Below are positions 27,083 to 37,236 of a stretch of 64,000 bases of DNA, one piece after another. A program made the position numbers and the translations under genes. The notes below the pieces were generated by a model. It searched no databases and was not told where the DNA came from. It saw only the letters and a program-made list of their open reading frames with translations. Positions within the stretch are counted from its first letter, which is position 1. Each line of letters starts with the position of its first letter. The stretch is from Prevotella sp902465605 (GTDB lineage Bacteria > Bacteroidota > Bacteroidia > Bacteroidales > Bacteroidaceae): NCBI GenBank assembly GCA_902465605.1, contig CABQNT010000001.1, positions 1 to 64,000 on the forward strand, in the 5' to 3' direction.

Positions 27083-28066
27083 ATGCAAAATACAGACAAC
27101 CAATTGGCAGAGCTGGCCCGAGGCTTCTTTGAGGGCACGCTTTCCAATGACGAAGAGCAGATGCTTTTTGGCATTCTCCAAGAGAATGAGGAGCAGCGCG
27201 CTCGCTTTGATGCGATGGAACAGGCGTGGAACGCAACCCATGTCCCATCAGCAGAAGTTGAGCAAGAATGGCGAAGGGTTTGGTGCCGTATTCAAGGCAG
27301 AAGTCCTATCCGCATGAGGTCACGCAAGATACATCTTCGCCGTAAGCTTGCTGCCGCAGCTGTAGCTTTGGTTCTGGTGTCGTCACTCGTTACTTACTTT
27401 TTCAGCAGCCATCACTCTGGGCCAGAGGCTTATTACACCTGCATAGCACCACTTGGCGGCAAGGCCGAGGTGGTGTTACCCGATGGGTCGCGCGTGTGGC
27501 TCAACGCAGGGTCAGACTTACGCTATCCTGCTTCGTTCGGTGTTGACAGCCGTATGGTTGAACTCAACGGCGAGGCTTATTTTGAGGTGGCTAAGCATGC
27601 GGGATCCAAGTTCACGGTAAACACCAAGGGATATGACGTGATTGTCCATGGAACCAAGTTCAATATATCAGCCTATGACGACGATGCCTCTGTTACGACA
27701 ACCCTGTTAGAGGGAAGTGTGCAGGTGAGCCTCGACAATGAGCGTGTCATGATGGTTCCAGGAGAGAAGGTTACACTGAACCAGGTGTCAGGAGAACTGA
27801 TCAAGACCAAAGCGTCGACCAAAGCTAATGCCTGGATTCATGGCAATACCGAGTACGAGAGCATTACCCTGGCCAATCTGGTTAAAGTGCTTTCGCGCAG
27901 GTTCAATATGAACATCACCGTACAGTCGACCTCCTTGCGTGATGAGCGGCTGGCCATCTCGCTGAATAACGGCGAGGATTTTGACGGTATCATGCGAGGA
28001 TTGCAGAGAATCATACCTATACGAGTTGTCAGACAGGGGAAGAATGTGCAAATCCTCGAACGTTAG
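27083..28066 (+). CDS. FecR-family anti-sigma factor
   Basis: A membrane-anchored regulator of 327 residues. A cytoplasmic N-terminal region (about 1-88) binds the sigma factor. One transmembrane helix (LAAAAVALVLVSSLVTYFF) follows, then a periplasmic FecR domain (LGGKAEVVLPDGSRVWLNAGSDLRYP, ELNGEAYFEVAKHAGSKFTVNT) and a C-terminal DUF4974/STN-like domain ending NVQILER. It would sense the STN domain of the SusC transporter across the periplasm. It is divergent from the sigma gene and 100 nt upstream of susC. Confidence 0.93.
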   Translation: MQNTDNQLAELARGFFEGTLSNDEEQMLFGILQENEEQRARFDAMEQAWNATHVPSAEVEQEWRRVWCRIQGRSPIRMRSRKIHLRRKLAAAAVALVLVSSLVTYFFSSHHSGPEAYYTCIAPLGGKAEVVLPDGSRVWLNAGSDLRYPASFGVDSRMVELNGEAYFEVAKHAGSKFTVNTKGYDVIVHGTKFNISAYDDDASVTTTLLEGSVQVSLDNERVMMVPGEKVTLNQVSGELIKTKASTKANAWIHGNTEYESITLANLVKVLSRRFNMNITVQSTSLRDERLAISLNNGEDFDGIMRGLQRIIPIRVVRQGKNVQILER

Positions 28067-28166
28067 TGCGCGTTTTTCCCATGTGATGACTGCGTCAACA
28101 TGAACAAAAAACCATACATTATTTAATAAATTTATCTCTAATCTAACAGAAAAGTAAACAACAACC

Positions 28167-31100
28167 ATGAGAGGAAAATACCTTTATTATTCGCTTCTTG
28201 CCGTGTTCCTTCTGTGTCCTGTCAGAGCCCTTTCCCAGACAGTCACGAAGGTGTTTAGTAAAACTCCACTGAAGACCGTTCTGAAAGAGGTGGAAAAACA
28301 AACCCGGATGTCTGTCATCTACAAGGTAAAGGAAGTAGATGCCAACAAGAAAATCTCAGCGTCATTCAAGAATGAGCCAGTTAACAAGGTGCTTGACAAA
28401 GTGCTTGACCCGTCATTAACGTATACGATAGAGAATAAGATGATTACCATCTATCGCCGCGGCACACGTCCGCAGGGAGGGACCACGGTGACCAATAGTG
28501 TGGGACAACCGCGCAAAATCCATGGAACCGTTGTAGACGCCAGCGGTGAGCCGCTCATCGGTGTGACGGTCAGGATAAGAAACTCGAAAGAGGGAGTGGT
28601 GACCGATATTGACGGAAACTACTCTCTTACTACAAAAGAGACGGCTCCCACATTGGAGTTCTCGTACATAGGCTATGCTCCGCAGACATTGGTGGCCACC
28701 GGCGCAACGCTGAATGTCACCCTGAGCGAGGAGAGCAGTACGCTTAACGAGGTGGTGGTTACCGCCATGGGTATTCAGCGTAAGGAGAAATCGCTGACCT
28801 ATGCTACTCAACAGGTAAAGGCAGAAGACTTGATGCGTGTACAAGACCCCAACGCAGTGAACTCTTTGGAAGGTAAAGTGTCGGGCGTAGTCATCACGCC
28901 AAGTGCCGGTGGAGCCGGTGGTGCGTCCAAGATTATCCTCCGCGGTAACAAGTCGGTGTTGGGAAACAGCTCTCCACTCATTGTATTGGACGGAGTTCCG
29001 ATGAGCAATGGTACGCGTGGGCAAATCAATGGTTCGAACATCGAGTATTCAGGTGTTTCTGAAGGTGCTGACCCCTTGTCCATGATCAACCCTGACGATA
29101 TTGAGTCGATGAACGTACTGAAGGGTGCCAATGCTGCCGCTCTCTACGGTTCGGCAGCTGCTAACGGTGTAGTGATGATTACGACAAAGAAAGGAAAGGA
29201 AGGAAAGCTATCTGTTAGTGTTACTTCTAATATTACTTTCGACACGCCGCTGCTTACGCCAGCGATACAAAACGTATATGGTGCACGCATCAAATCAGCT
29301 GGTGGACTTGATATTGGTAGCTGGGGAGACAAGGTGGCTAACCGCCCTGCAGACCAGTTAACCTTGCAATCGACCTTTGACTCGTCGGCACCTTTTGCCC
29401 CAGGTTTCGTCAATACCGTTCATCTGCGTAATGCTGCCAAGAACGACTTGGACGACTTCTACCGCACGGGTACCACGATTAACAACTCGGTATCGTTTTC
29501 AGGAGGTACAGAGAAGATACAGAGTTACTTCTCTTTCTCTAACTCGCACGCCAACGGTATGCTGGTTAGTAACTCATACAACCGTAATACGGTGAATTTC
29601 CGACAGTCGTACAACTTCCTCAAACGACTACACATCAATACTGCTATCAACTATATCCAGACCATTACCAACAACCGTCCTGGTGGTGGTACGGTGATGA
29701 ACCCAGTGTACCACATGTACACAGCACCACGCAACTTGGATATGGACTACTATCGCAACCATTACTATCGTGAAAATGGTACGTGGATGGCGAAGAACGT
29801 GCCTGCATACGTACAGAAAAACGGTAGCATGTACGAATTTACCAACATTGATTTGACATTCAATGGGCCGATGCAAGACTGGGCATACTTGGAGAAGAGC
29901 CAGAACAACCCTTACTGGCTTACCCGCATGAATAATACCAAGCAGCGCACCGACCGTGTGTTTGGAACGGTGAGTGGTAAGATTGACATTTATGATGGTT
30001 TGGATTTCCAGGCACGTCTTAGCATTGACCACACCAAGTACGACAACGATGGAAAACGATACGCTACCACCTTCACCCCCGGAGGTATTGAACCTTATGG
30101 TATCTATTCAAAGACGTTGGATCGTACTTCGGAAATTTATACTGACTACTTGCTGTCTTACAACAAGACATTTGAAGACACATGGAGTGTGTCGGCAACA
30201 GCAGGATGGGTGGCTCACCTTATCAAGACCAAGTTCCAGAATACTTATACCACTGCAACGCCGAAGGATGGCAACAAGATAAGATTTTCCAAACTCGTGA
30301 ACTATTTTGAGACCGATGCTGCCACAGCAGGTGAAACACGTGCTTCGGTAAGCACCAACTGGGATAAGGCTGCCCTGTTCACTGCTCAAATTGGTTGGAA
30401 AGATATGGTTTACTTTGATGCCTCCTATCGTCAGGACTGGTATCGTGCCTTCAGACAGTTTAAGAATCGCGGCACTTCCGAAAGCTATGGTTACTTTGGC
30501 TTTGGTGCCAATGCCATTGTTAGCTCTATGGTCAAGCTGCCCGAGGTGATTTCTTACTTGAAATATCGTGCTTCTTATTCAGAGGTAGGTAACTCTATTC
30601 CTAACAAGGTACTGGCGAGATCATCGCGTGACACGTTCACTGGTGCCGTTCCGCCGTCACCATACTCATCATTCAAGAATCCTAAACCAGAGAAAACTCG
30701 CTCATTCGAGACTGGTATAGAGTCGTCATGGTTCGGCAGTCGTCTCGACTTCGACTTCACGTTCTACCATGCCCTCTCTACCGATCAATATATGGAGGGA
30801 GCCAATGCTTCTGGAAAAATTGAGCCGATGAACTCTGGAAAGATTAGAAACATGGGTGTAGAAGCAACCCTTGGTTATAACTTCCGCTTTGGTAAAGACT
30901 GGCGTTGGAAGACTTCTTACAACCTGTCGTACAACGATAACGAAATCATGGAAACCACTTACAACCCTGATGGCACCGAGAAGTTGGTGTTCCAGGATGT
31001 AGCTGAGGTGCGTGTGCGATATAAGAAGGGTGGATCGATTGGTGATATGTATGTAACCGACTACAAGCGCAATGCCGACGGAACACTCGTTACGACGAAA

Positions 31101-31697
31101 GACGGAAGACTGAGCTTTGAGTCTGAGGCTTCTAAAAAATACACGGTATATGCCGGCAACATGAACTCTAAGTGGCAAATGGGTTGGAGCAACACCCTTA
31201 GTTATAAGAACTTCCAGTTGTTCTTCCTCATCAATGGTCGCATTGGTGGTAAGGTGATTTCGCTCACCGAGTCGTACCTTGACAACTTAGGATTGTCACA
31301 GCGTACCGCAGATGCACGCTTGTATGCCGAGCAAAACAACTTGACAGCCAATGGACAACTGGCAATGCCCCTGCCCGATGGTAGTGGTCGACTGGTTCCT
31401 ATTGAGAGTTATTACACAAGTATCGGTGGTGTGAAGAAGAGTCCATTGGAGTATATCTATGATGCCACTAACTTCCGCTTGCGCGAGTTGTCTATGGGCT
31501 ATACGTTCCAAAATCTCTTTAAGAGCAATGCAAGCCTCAACGTGTCGTTCATTGCACGCAACCTATTCTTCTTGTACAAGGATTCACCCGTTGACCCCGA
31601 TGTATCTTTGTCAACTGGTAACGGATTAGGTGCGTTCGAGATGTTCAACATGCCTTCTTCACGCTCGTATGGATTATCAATGAAACTAACATTCTAA
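28167..31697 (+). CDS. SusC/RagA-type TonB-linked outer-membrane transporter with STN domain
   Basis: An outer-membrane glycan importer of 1176 residues. After a signal peptide (to about residue 24, ALSQ) comes an STN domain (about 28-95, TPLKTVLKEVEKQTRMSVIY), which signals to FecR. A carboxypeptidase-regulatory domain follows (about 113-190, KIHGTVVDASGEPLIGVTV), then the TonB box and plug (LNEVVVTAMGIQRKEK; ALYGSAAANGVVMITTKKG, the SusC signature) and a 22-strand barrel ending GLSMKLTF. The susD gene starts 15 nt later. With the downstream GH85 enzyme the likely substrate is an N-glycan or its fragments (inference). Confidence 0.95.
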   Translation: MRGKYLYYSLLAVFLLCPVRALSQTVTKVFSKTPLKTVLKEVEKQTRMSVIYKVKEVDANKKISASFKNEPVNKVLDKVLDPSLTYTIENKMITIYRRGTRPQGGTTVTNSVGQPRKIHGTVVDASGEPLIGVTVRIRNSKEGVVTDIDGNYSLTTKETAPTLEFSYIGYAPQTLVATGATLNVTLSEESSTLNEVVVTAMGIQRKEKSLTYATQQVKAEDLMRVQDPNAVNSLEGKVSGVVITPSAGGAGGASKIILRGNKSVLGNSSPLIVLDGVPMSNGTRGQINGSNIEYSGVSEGADPLSMINPDDIESMNVLKGANAAALYGSAAANGVVMITTKKGKEGKLSVSVTSNITFDTPLLTPAIQNVYGARIKSAGGLDIGSWGDKVANRPADQLTLQSTFDSSAPFAPGFVNTVHLRNAAKNDLDDFYRTGTTINNSVSFSGGTEKIQSYFSFSNSHANGMLVSNSYNRNTVNFRQSYNFLKRLHINTAINYIQTITNNRPGGGTVMNPVYHMYTAPRNLDMDYYRNHYYRENGTWMAKNVPAYVQKNGSMYEFTNIDLTFNGPMQDWAYLEKSQNNPYWLTRMNNTKQRTDRVFGTVSGKIDIYDGLDFQARLSIDHTKYDNDGKRYATTFTPGGIEPYGIYSKTLDRTSEIYTDYLLSYNKTFEDTWSVSATAGWVAHLIKTKFQNTYTTATPKDGNKIRFSKLVNYFETDAATAGETRASVSTNWDKAALFTAQIGWKDMVYFDASYRQDWYRAFRQFKNRGTSESYGYFGFGANAIVSSMVKLPEVISYLKYRASYSEVGNSIPNKVLARSSRDTFTGAVPPSPYSSFKNPKPEKTRSFETGIESSWFGSRLDFDFTFYHALSTDQYMEGANASGKIEPMNSGKIRNMGVEATLGYNFRFGKDWRWKTSYNLSYNDNEIMETTYNPDGTEKLVFQDVAEVRVRYKKGGSIGDMYVTDYKRNADGTLVTTKDGRLSFESEASKKYTVYAGNMNSKWQMGWSNTLSYKNFQLFFLINGRIGGKVISLTESYLDNLGLSQRTADARLYAEQNNLTANGQLAMPLPDGSGRLVPIESYYTSIGGVKKSPLEYIYDATNFRLRELSMGYTFQNLFKSNASLNVSFIARNLFFLYKDSPVDPDVSLSTGNGLGAFEMFNMPSSRSYGLSMKLTF

Positions 31698-31712
31698 ACA
31701 ATCGTTCAAACA

Positions 31713-33515
31713 ATGAAAAGAATACAATATATTGCAATAGCAGCACTTGCTACAGGGTTCATGACCCTGCAATCGTGCTTGGACTTTGATGAGCCGACTG
31801 ATGATTTCCGCCCAAATGACATCACTATTGATGAGGGTGACATCGTGGGTGAGGCAGATTCTGTAAATCTCATCAACTATAAAGCGTTGTACACAGAGGA
31901 GCAAGTAGATGCAGCAGCCAAGAGCTTGGATAAGTACTTAGGTATGCTGAAAGTAGCCCAATACTGTATGCGAGGTGGAAAGGAAGGACAATATCCTGTT
32001 TCACATGCTTACCAGCGTATTTATACGTTGCCCGATGTGTACGCACAATATGGTGTTGTTCCCCATTCTGACTTCGCTTTTGCCAGTGAATTGATATCTT
32101 CCTATCATGCCAGTCAAGACTGGATTACTGGGCCAAATGGTCAGTTTACAGGAGCACGTACCAGTTTAACACCATTGCTCAACCATAAGTCTTGCGATTC
32201 AATACCTGAGGTGAAGGCGATTGCCTTGTTGTTGTACAACTATGCAGCGATTGAGAATGTAGACATGTATGGAACCATTCCTTACAATGACTTTAAGGCG
32301 AACAAGGTAGACCCACCTTTCAAGTACGATGACATGAAGACCATCTACACTGGTGCCGAAGCCAATATTGATACCATTGTTAATTGTCTGCGTTACTTTG
32401 ACAGCAAGCCTGCTTGGTACCAAGCCAAGGTGAAGGACATTGTCAACAAGTTTAGTGAGGTGACGCATGATCAAAGAAATGGTGTAAAAAACATGGAAAC
32501 ATGGGTTCGCTTTGCCAATTCGCTGAAATTGCGGATGGCCATGCACATGGTCAAGGCAGAGCCACAGTTGGCACAAAAGTGGGCAGAGGAAGCAGTGAAG
32601 AGTGGAGTGATTGATGATTTGAAGTATGAAGTGGCACTCTTCCCCTCTATATACGGAGGTGTACATCCTTTGGTTGAGATTTCTGAAAGCTGGGCTGATA
32701 TGCGCTTTAGTGCCTCGTTCGTTAGTTTGCTGAAGAGTTTGACACACCCTTATCGTTTCTCTCTTTGCATGAAAAACAGTGGAGATTTGAATAATGATCA
32801 AGGGGTCACCTTGCCTGCCGAATCAGACCAAGTAGGTATCCGCTCGGGCATACACACGGGCAAGGGACAGTCATATGGTTCTAACCAGTTTGTTGGCTTT
32901 AGCCGAGTTAACAAGTTTCTGATAGAGAAAGCGCCTTTGTACCTCTTTAAGTGGGCAGAAATCGACTTCCTGCGTGCCGAAGGGGCGCTGCGAGGATGGG
33001 ACATGGGAGGAAAAGCCGAGCAGTTCTATACCCGTGCCATCGAAAACTCATCTTTCTTAGAGCCTGGATCTGAACTTTCCAATCAATTAAAATCCATACT
33101 CTCACAATATGCAAATGTGGAAGAGCCGGTTGCTTATACATATAAAGATCCTACTGGCTCATCGCCTGATATGGAAAGCGTGACGAAGATTGGCGTCAAA
33201 TGGAATGAAGCGGACGACAAGGAAACGAAGTTGGAGAAAATCATCACGCAGAAATACATTGCACTCTTCCCCAACAGCATGGAAGCATGGGGCGAAATGC
33301 GACGCACTGGTTATCCCAAGATGTTCCCCGTTCTTAACGTTGAGGAAGGTGACGGCAGTCTGAAGCCTGGCGATTTGGTTCGGCGCATTCTCTTCCCCAA
33401 TAGCGATGATGCTTCGTTGAAAGACATTCAGTCTACTGGACTGAAAGCCTTGGGTGGTCCCGACCAACAAGCTACGCGTGTATGGTGGGATGTGAAAGGA
33501 AAAGGAAACTTTTAA
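31713..33515 (+). CDS. SusD/RagB-type glycan-binding lipoprotein
   Basis: A surface lipoprotein of 600 residues. The signal peptide ends LQSC, with cysteine at about residue 22, and is followed by LDFDEPTDD, an acidic tract of the kind that directs surface export in Bacteroidota. The helical SusD body shows NYAAIENVDMYGTIPYNDF and ETWVRFANSLKLRMAMHM, closest to the SusD-like_2 subgroup, and ends WGEMRRTGYPK... VRRILFP, a common SusD C-terminal pattern. It pairs with the SusC upstream as a lid over the barrel. Confidence 0.92.
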   Translation: MKRIQYIAIAALATGFMTLQSCLDFDEPTDDFRPNDITIDEGDIVGEADSVNLINYKALYTEEQVDAAAKSLDKYLGMLKVAQYCMRGGKEGQYPVSHAYQRIYTLPDVYAQYGVVPHSDFAFASELISSYHASQDWITGPNGQFTGARTSLTPLLNHKSCDSIPEVKAIALLLYNYAAIENVDMYGTIPYNDFKANKVDPPFKYDDMKTIYTGAEANIDTIVNCLRYFDSKPAWYQAKVKDIVNKFSEVTHDQRNGVKNMETWVRFANSLKLRMAMHMVKAEPQLAQKWAEEAVKSGVIDDLKYEVALFPSIYGGVHPLVEISESWADMRFSASFVSLLKSLTHPYRFSLCMKNSGDLNNDQGVTLPAESDQVGIRSGIHTGKGQSYGSNQFVGFSRVNKFLIEKAPLYLFKWAEIDFLRAEGALRGWDMGGKAEQFYTRAIENSSFLEPGSELSNQLKSILSQYANVEEPVAYTYKDPTGSSPDMESVTKIGVKWNEADDKETKLEKIITQKYIALFPNSMEAWGEMRRTGYPKMFPVLNVEEGDGSLKPGDLVRRILFPNSDDASLKDIQSTGLKALGGPDQQATRVWWDVKGKGNF

Positions 33516-33536
33516 CTAATAAACAATACGGTGACA

Positions 33537-33578
33537 GGGAACTACCGTCTGTTTGCTGAATAGGAGCAGACGGTTCCC
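33537..33578 (+). promoter_or_regulatory. Intercistronic hairpin between susD and the GH85 gene
   Basis: GGGAAC (33537) plus CCGTCTG (33545-33551) pair with CAGACGG (33567-33573) and TTCCC (33574-33578); a TA bulge is the only flaw. No T-run follows, so it is more likely a stability or processing element that separates susCD mRNA from the enzyme mRNA than a full terminator. Confidence 0.55.
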
Positions 33579-33629
33579 CTAACCAACATTTTTATATTTA
33601 TTAATTAACCAATAAAAACAACCAAATCT

Positions 33630-36600
33630 ATGAAGAAAAGATTTTTACCCCTGATGCTTTTGGCTTGTTTGGCTGGACCTGCAAATGCGCAGTCTGGCAT
33701 GTCGCCAACGGCAACATCCACGATTTATGACTTCGCTGGATTTAATGAGGTTACTCTCCTGAACCTTTTTGACAAGGCTTTGCAGAATGGTCGCAACTAT
33801 CCTACCAAGGCTGAATTTGAGGCTGCAGGTATTCAAGCCTCTGACATTGCTTTTGTGCGTTCGCACGTCAAGCAACGTGCTATCTTGGATCGCAAAGACC
33901 GTTTGGTGAAAGACACCTACGAGAAACGTAACCTATTTATGAACATTCCGAGCGGTTCGGGTAAGGGCATCGGTGGCTATCCATCGTCCAACTTTGCCAA
34001 TGATGTGTTCTCTATGTGGAACTACACCAACCTGTTTGGTTCTTGGAACCATGGCTTATTCCAGGCTCCAGGAGCATGGACCGATGCGGCACACAAGAAT
34101 GGTACCGACATTATGAGTGGTATCAAGTTTTTTGAAAGCTGGACAGCAGGTTCAGGTGATGGAGCTTATGTAAGCTTTATCCAAACCAAAAACTCGGATG
34201 GCACCTACAAGTATGTTAAACCCATGCTCAACTGTCTGCTGTTCTTCGGGTTCGATGGTATCAACTACAACTGGGAAGACAACTCATACTCTAATTCTGA
34301 TGTAACAGGTTTTCACAAGGCTTTGTACAAGGAAGCAGAGAAGATGGGCTTCAATAACTTCCACGCAGCTCTTTATACGCAAGGCTCCAGCTTGTCGGAT
34401 GTGGCAGTTGACTATTTATATGGTACAAAAGCCACTGGTAAGACCTTCGATTTATTCCTCAACTACTCTGGAGGTGATTTCGCCGCCAGTGGTTATGAAA
34501 GCTCTGTAAAGGTTGCAGAGCAGGCTATGGGAACCGCAGAAGGCCTTTATGGAGGTGTTTGGATCGTAAATATGAATCGCAACTGGTTGGGATTGGTTGG
34601 AAAGACCACTCAAGATTGGTGGGGTGGAGGCGTTACCTTTACTCCTAACGAAACTGTTAAGCGAATAGGTATCTGCCTTTGGGGAGAGCATGGCGACAGC
34701 CGTTTCTGGAGTTACAACTCTGGTTCGGATGCGCTCAATGCACAGTACAACTACCAACGTTTGTTGGAGCGTGGCTTCTCTGGCGGTAACAGAAGTCCAT
34801 TGAATCGTCCTGCTATTAAAAATACAGGACACGAGTGGGAAGGTGAGAACGCATTGAAGACATTCTGTGGTTTGGCTTCGTTCATTCCAGAGCGTTCAGC
34901 GATACAAGGCAATCTTCCTTTCCTGACACACTTCAACTTGGGTAATGGAGAGCGTTACAACTATAAAGGAAAGAAAACAGCTGGTACATGGTACAACATG
35001 GCGAACCAAGATGTAGTGCCTACTTATCGCTGGTTGGTTTATGGCGAAGGAACAGAAACCGTTTCAAATGCTTTGCAGCCAGAATTTACACACATTGACT
35101 CATATAACGGTGGCTCATGCTTATTGTTGAAAGGACAGTCTTCAGCATCAGGTGTTGATGTAGTTCTGTTTAGAACCGACCTTAATGTGAGTGCAGCTAA
35201 TCCTATTGCCAAGGTAGCTTTGAAGACAAAACAAGCTGGCGAGTCTAACTTGTACCTGATTGTTAAGGTGAACAATCAGTGGAAAGAGGTGGCTGTTGGT
35301 GCTACTGACGACAAGACATGGCAAGAGAAAAAGGTGAATCTGCCTGTCAACATGGGCGACCGCATTACTCACATTGGTTTGCGCGCCAAGAACGTAACCG
35401 ACAAGTACAATGTGTTGGTAGGTAAGCTCGAACTCAACGACGACGTGAAGGCTACACCTGCTAATGTGAAGAATCTCATGGTAGAGGTGAAAGAAGAGTC
35501 ACAGAAGAGTCTTTCTGCAAAGCTGCATTGGGATGTAGATCATTCTACAGGTGAACGTTCAGCTTATGGTATGATTTACAACTGCGAGGCTAACATCGAT
35601 CACTTCGAGATTATGTACAAGAATGGTAAAGACGGACGTGTTTCAGAAGTAGGTCGTACAACACAGTGGGGTACCTATATTCCTAACATTGTATTTACTG
35701 ATGCTGCTAATGAAAAACCATTTATTGGCGTACGCTCTGTATCAACAGACTTGAAGACGTATTCACCCGTCGTATGGGTAGAGATTACGCGTGCCGACGC
35801 TTCTCAATTGCCAAAAGAAACAGTTGGTGGAACAGATACTTATGGAATTAGTAAGATTAATCCGAATGCTGAAGGATTCAAGACAGCTGTAGAACAAAGA
35901 TTTTTGACAAGCGTTACAACTACTGGTGCCGTAAAAGACTTGAATTATACAGCTACCGAGTCGCCACGCGACAGCTCACAGTATGCAAACGCACGCGACC
36001 ACAAGTTGATTGTCAAGCAAGGACAAGAGATTACGATGACCTTTAAGGCTCCCAATGAAAAAGACGGTTTGAAGTGGTGCTTTGCAGGTGGCTGGTTAGA
36101 CTTAGACGGTAGTGGTACATTTAACTATCCTAAGGCTCCAAAAGACGATCCTATGGGTGAGCAGATTTTCTTTGCAGGAAAGATACGCGCGGCAACTCCT
36201 GAGATACAGGATCCGAACGGCTATACATTTAAGTTCACAGTTCCTCAAGATGCTCACGTAGGTACAAGTCGTTTGCGTATTGTGTTTGCTGATGCTTGGT
36301 TTGGTGGAACCTTCTTGCCAACTGGCTTGACTGCCAAAGGATTTACCATCGACTTTGATGTAGAGATTCAAGGTAAGAAAGACGGACAGCGTCAATATGT
36401 GGATACACAACATGATCAAGGTGTTGCCGACCAACCCGAAGGCTTGTCTGGAACAAGTGGCGTAGACAACACTGTATTTGCTGGTGGTGTTTCCAACGTG
36501 ACAGTAAATGGTAATAACATCCTCTTTACCAATGTAGAGAAGGCTTGGATTTACACTGTTGACGGAAAGATGGTACAATATCTTACAAACCCAACATCAG

Positions 36601-36689
36601 TTAGCCGAAACGAGCTTCAAGAGGGTGTTTACCTTGTAAAGATGCAAAACAAGAATGTAATTAGAACTGAAAAGTTAGTGATTAAATAG
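33630..36689 (+). CDS. Secreted GH85-type endo-beta-N-acetylglucosaminidase with T9SS tail
   Basis: A secreted enzyme of 1019 residues that probably cleaves the chitobiose core of N-glycans. A signal peptide (to about residue 21) precedes the catalytic domain (about 100-480). This has the GH85-like run APGAWTDAAHKNGTDIMSGI, the active-site strand GFDGINYNWED with the N-x-E pair N214/E216, and FDLFLNYSGGDF. The region 590-725 looks like a fibronectin-type/Ig module. About 760-930 resembles a GEVED-type domain (GGWLDLDGSGTFNYP, FTVPQDAHVGTSRLRIVF). The end (about 945-1019, VYLVKMQNKNVIRTEKLVIK) is a T9SS type A sorting tail. GH18 was considered, but Asn replaces the GH18 aspartates. A hairpin terminator follows. 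Confidence 0.85.
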   Translation: MKKRFLPLMLLACLAGPANAQSGMSPTATSTIYDFAGFNEVTLLNLFDKALQNGRNYPTKAEFEAAGIQASDIAFVRSHVKQRAILDRKDRLVKDTYEKRNLFMNIPSGSGKGIGGYPSSNFANDVFSMWNYTNLFGSWNHGLFQAPGAWTDAAHKNGTDIMSGIKFFESWTAGSGDGAYVSFIQTKNSDGTYKYVKPMLNCLLFFGFDGINYNWEDNSYSNSDVTGFHKALYKEAEKMGFNNFHAALYTQGSSLSDVAVDYLYGTKATGKTFDLFLNYSGGDFAASGYESSVKVAEQAMGTAEGLYGGVWIVNMNRNWLGLVGKTTQDWWGGGVTFTPNETVKRIGICLWGEHGDSRFWSYNSGSDALNAQYNYQRLLERGFSGGNRSPLNRPAIKNTGHEWEGENALKTFCGLASFIPERSAIQGNLPFLTHFNLGNGERYNYKGKKTAGTWYNMANQDVVPTYRWLVYGEGTETVSNALQPEFTHIDSYNGGSCLLLKGQSSASGVDVVLFRTDLNVSAANPIAKVALKTKQAGESNLYLIVKVNNQWKEVAVGATDDKTWQEKKVNLPVNMGDRITHIGLRAKNVTDKYNVLVGKLELNDDVKATPANVKNLMVEVKEESQKSLSAKLHWDVDHSTGERSAYGMIYNCEANIDHFEIMYKNGKDGRVSEVGRTTQWGTYIPNIVFTDAANEKPFIGVRSVSTDLKTYSPVVWVEITRADASQLPKETVGGTDTYGISKINPNAEGFKTAVEQRFLTSVTTTGAVKDLNYTATESPRDSSQYANARDHKLIVKQGQEITMTFKAPNEKDGLKWCFAGGWLDLDGSGTFNYPKAPKDDPMGEQIFFAGKIRAATPEIQDPNGYTFKFTVPQDAHVGTSRLRIVFADAWFGGTFLPTGLTAKGFTIDFDVEIQGKKDGQRQYVDTQHDQGVADQPEGLSGTSGVDNTVFAGGVSNVTVNGNNILFTNVEKAWIYTVDGKMVQYLTNPTSVSRNELQEGVYLVKMQNKNVIRTEKLVIK

Positions 36690-36719
36690 TTCACATAGAA
36701 CTTTAATCACATGAAATAT

Positions 36720-36796
36720 AACCGTTAGGTAGTTGGTAGGACTTCAATGCGATGAGCGCAACAATATTGAGAGTTCCAATTACCTAACGGTTTTTT
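36720..36796 (+). terminator. Long-stem terminator after the glycan locus
   Basis: AACCGTTAGGTAGTTGG (from 36720) pairs over 17 positions with CCAATTACCTAACGGTT, with a single wobble, and TTTT follows at once. The loop of about 40 nt can form a weaker inner stem. Confidence 0.85.
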
Positions 36797-36804
36797 GTTA
36801 ATCG

Positions 36805-36878
36805 TAAGCATCCAACATTGCCGCTTTTGTGTAGTTAAGTAGGAAGATAACACAAAGGCCGCAAATGTTGGATGCTTA
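36805..36878. repeat. Inverted repeat with 28-nt arms
   Basis: TAAGCATCCAACATT (36805-36819) is perfectly inverted at 36864-36878. The arms continue through GC-rich and CTTTTGTGT/ACACAAAG segments with one gap. It lies 9 nt after the terminator; no coding frame. Confidence 0.7.
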
Positions 36879-36992
36879 TGGTTTGACGCTATGGGTTGCC
36901 AGTTTCAGAGAGAATCCCTGATACAAAAACAGCCTACCAAATGTCCATTACACCCGAATCTTTGGTTTCATCAGATTTTAGTTATGGTGCAA

Positions 36993-37183
36993 GGGCGGTT
37001 CTATAAATTAGCTTTGACAGATCGTGAGACTATTTTTGAGATCAATTTGTTTGTGAGTGAAGGAGTATAGCGAGCTATACGACTGAACGAACAAGCAAAT
37101 TGAACCAAAAAGAGTCCACAAGATGACAAAACGTAAAAAGACTGACATAAAAAACTTTACGGTGGTAATTTATAGAACCGCCC
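36993..37183. repeat. MITE-like element, second copy of the GGTTCTATAAATT family
   Basis: GGGCGGTTCTATAAATTA (36993-37010) is exactly inverted at 37166-37183. The ends share GGTTCTATAAATT with the element at 3952-4134, but the interiors look different. It sits at the left edge of the accessory island. Confidence 0.7.
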
Positions 37184-37236
37184 TCAAATAAACCTTGCGG
37201 TTCAATCAAGCACCGTGGAACAGCTATTCGACCTGA

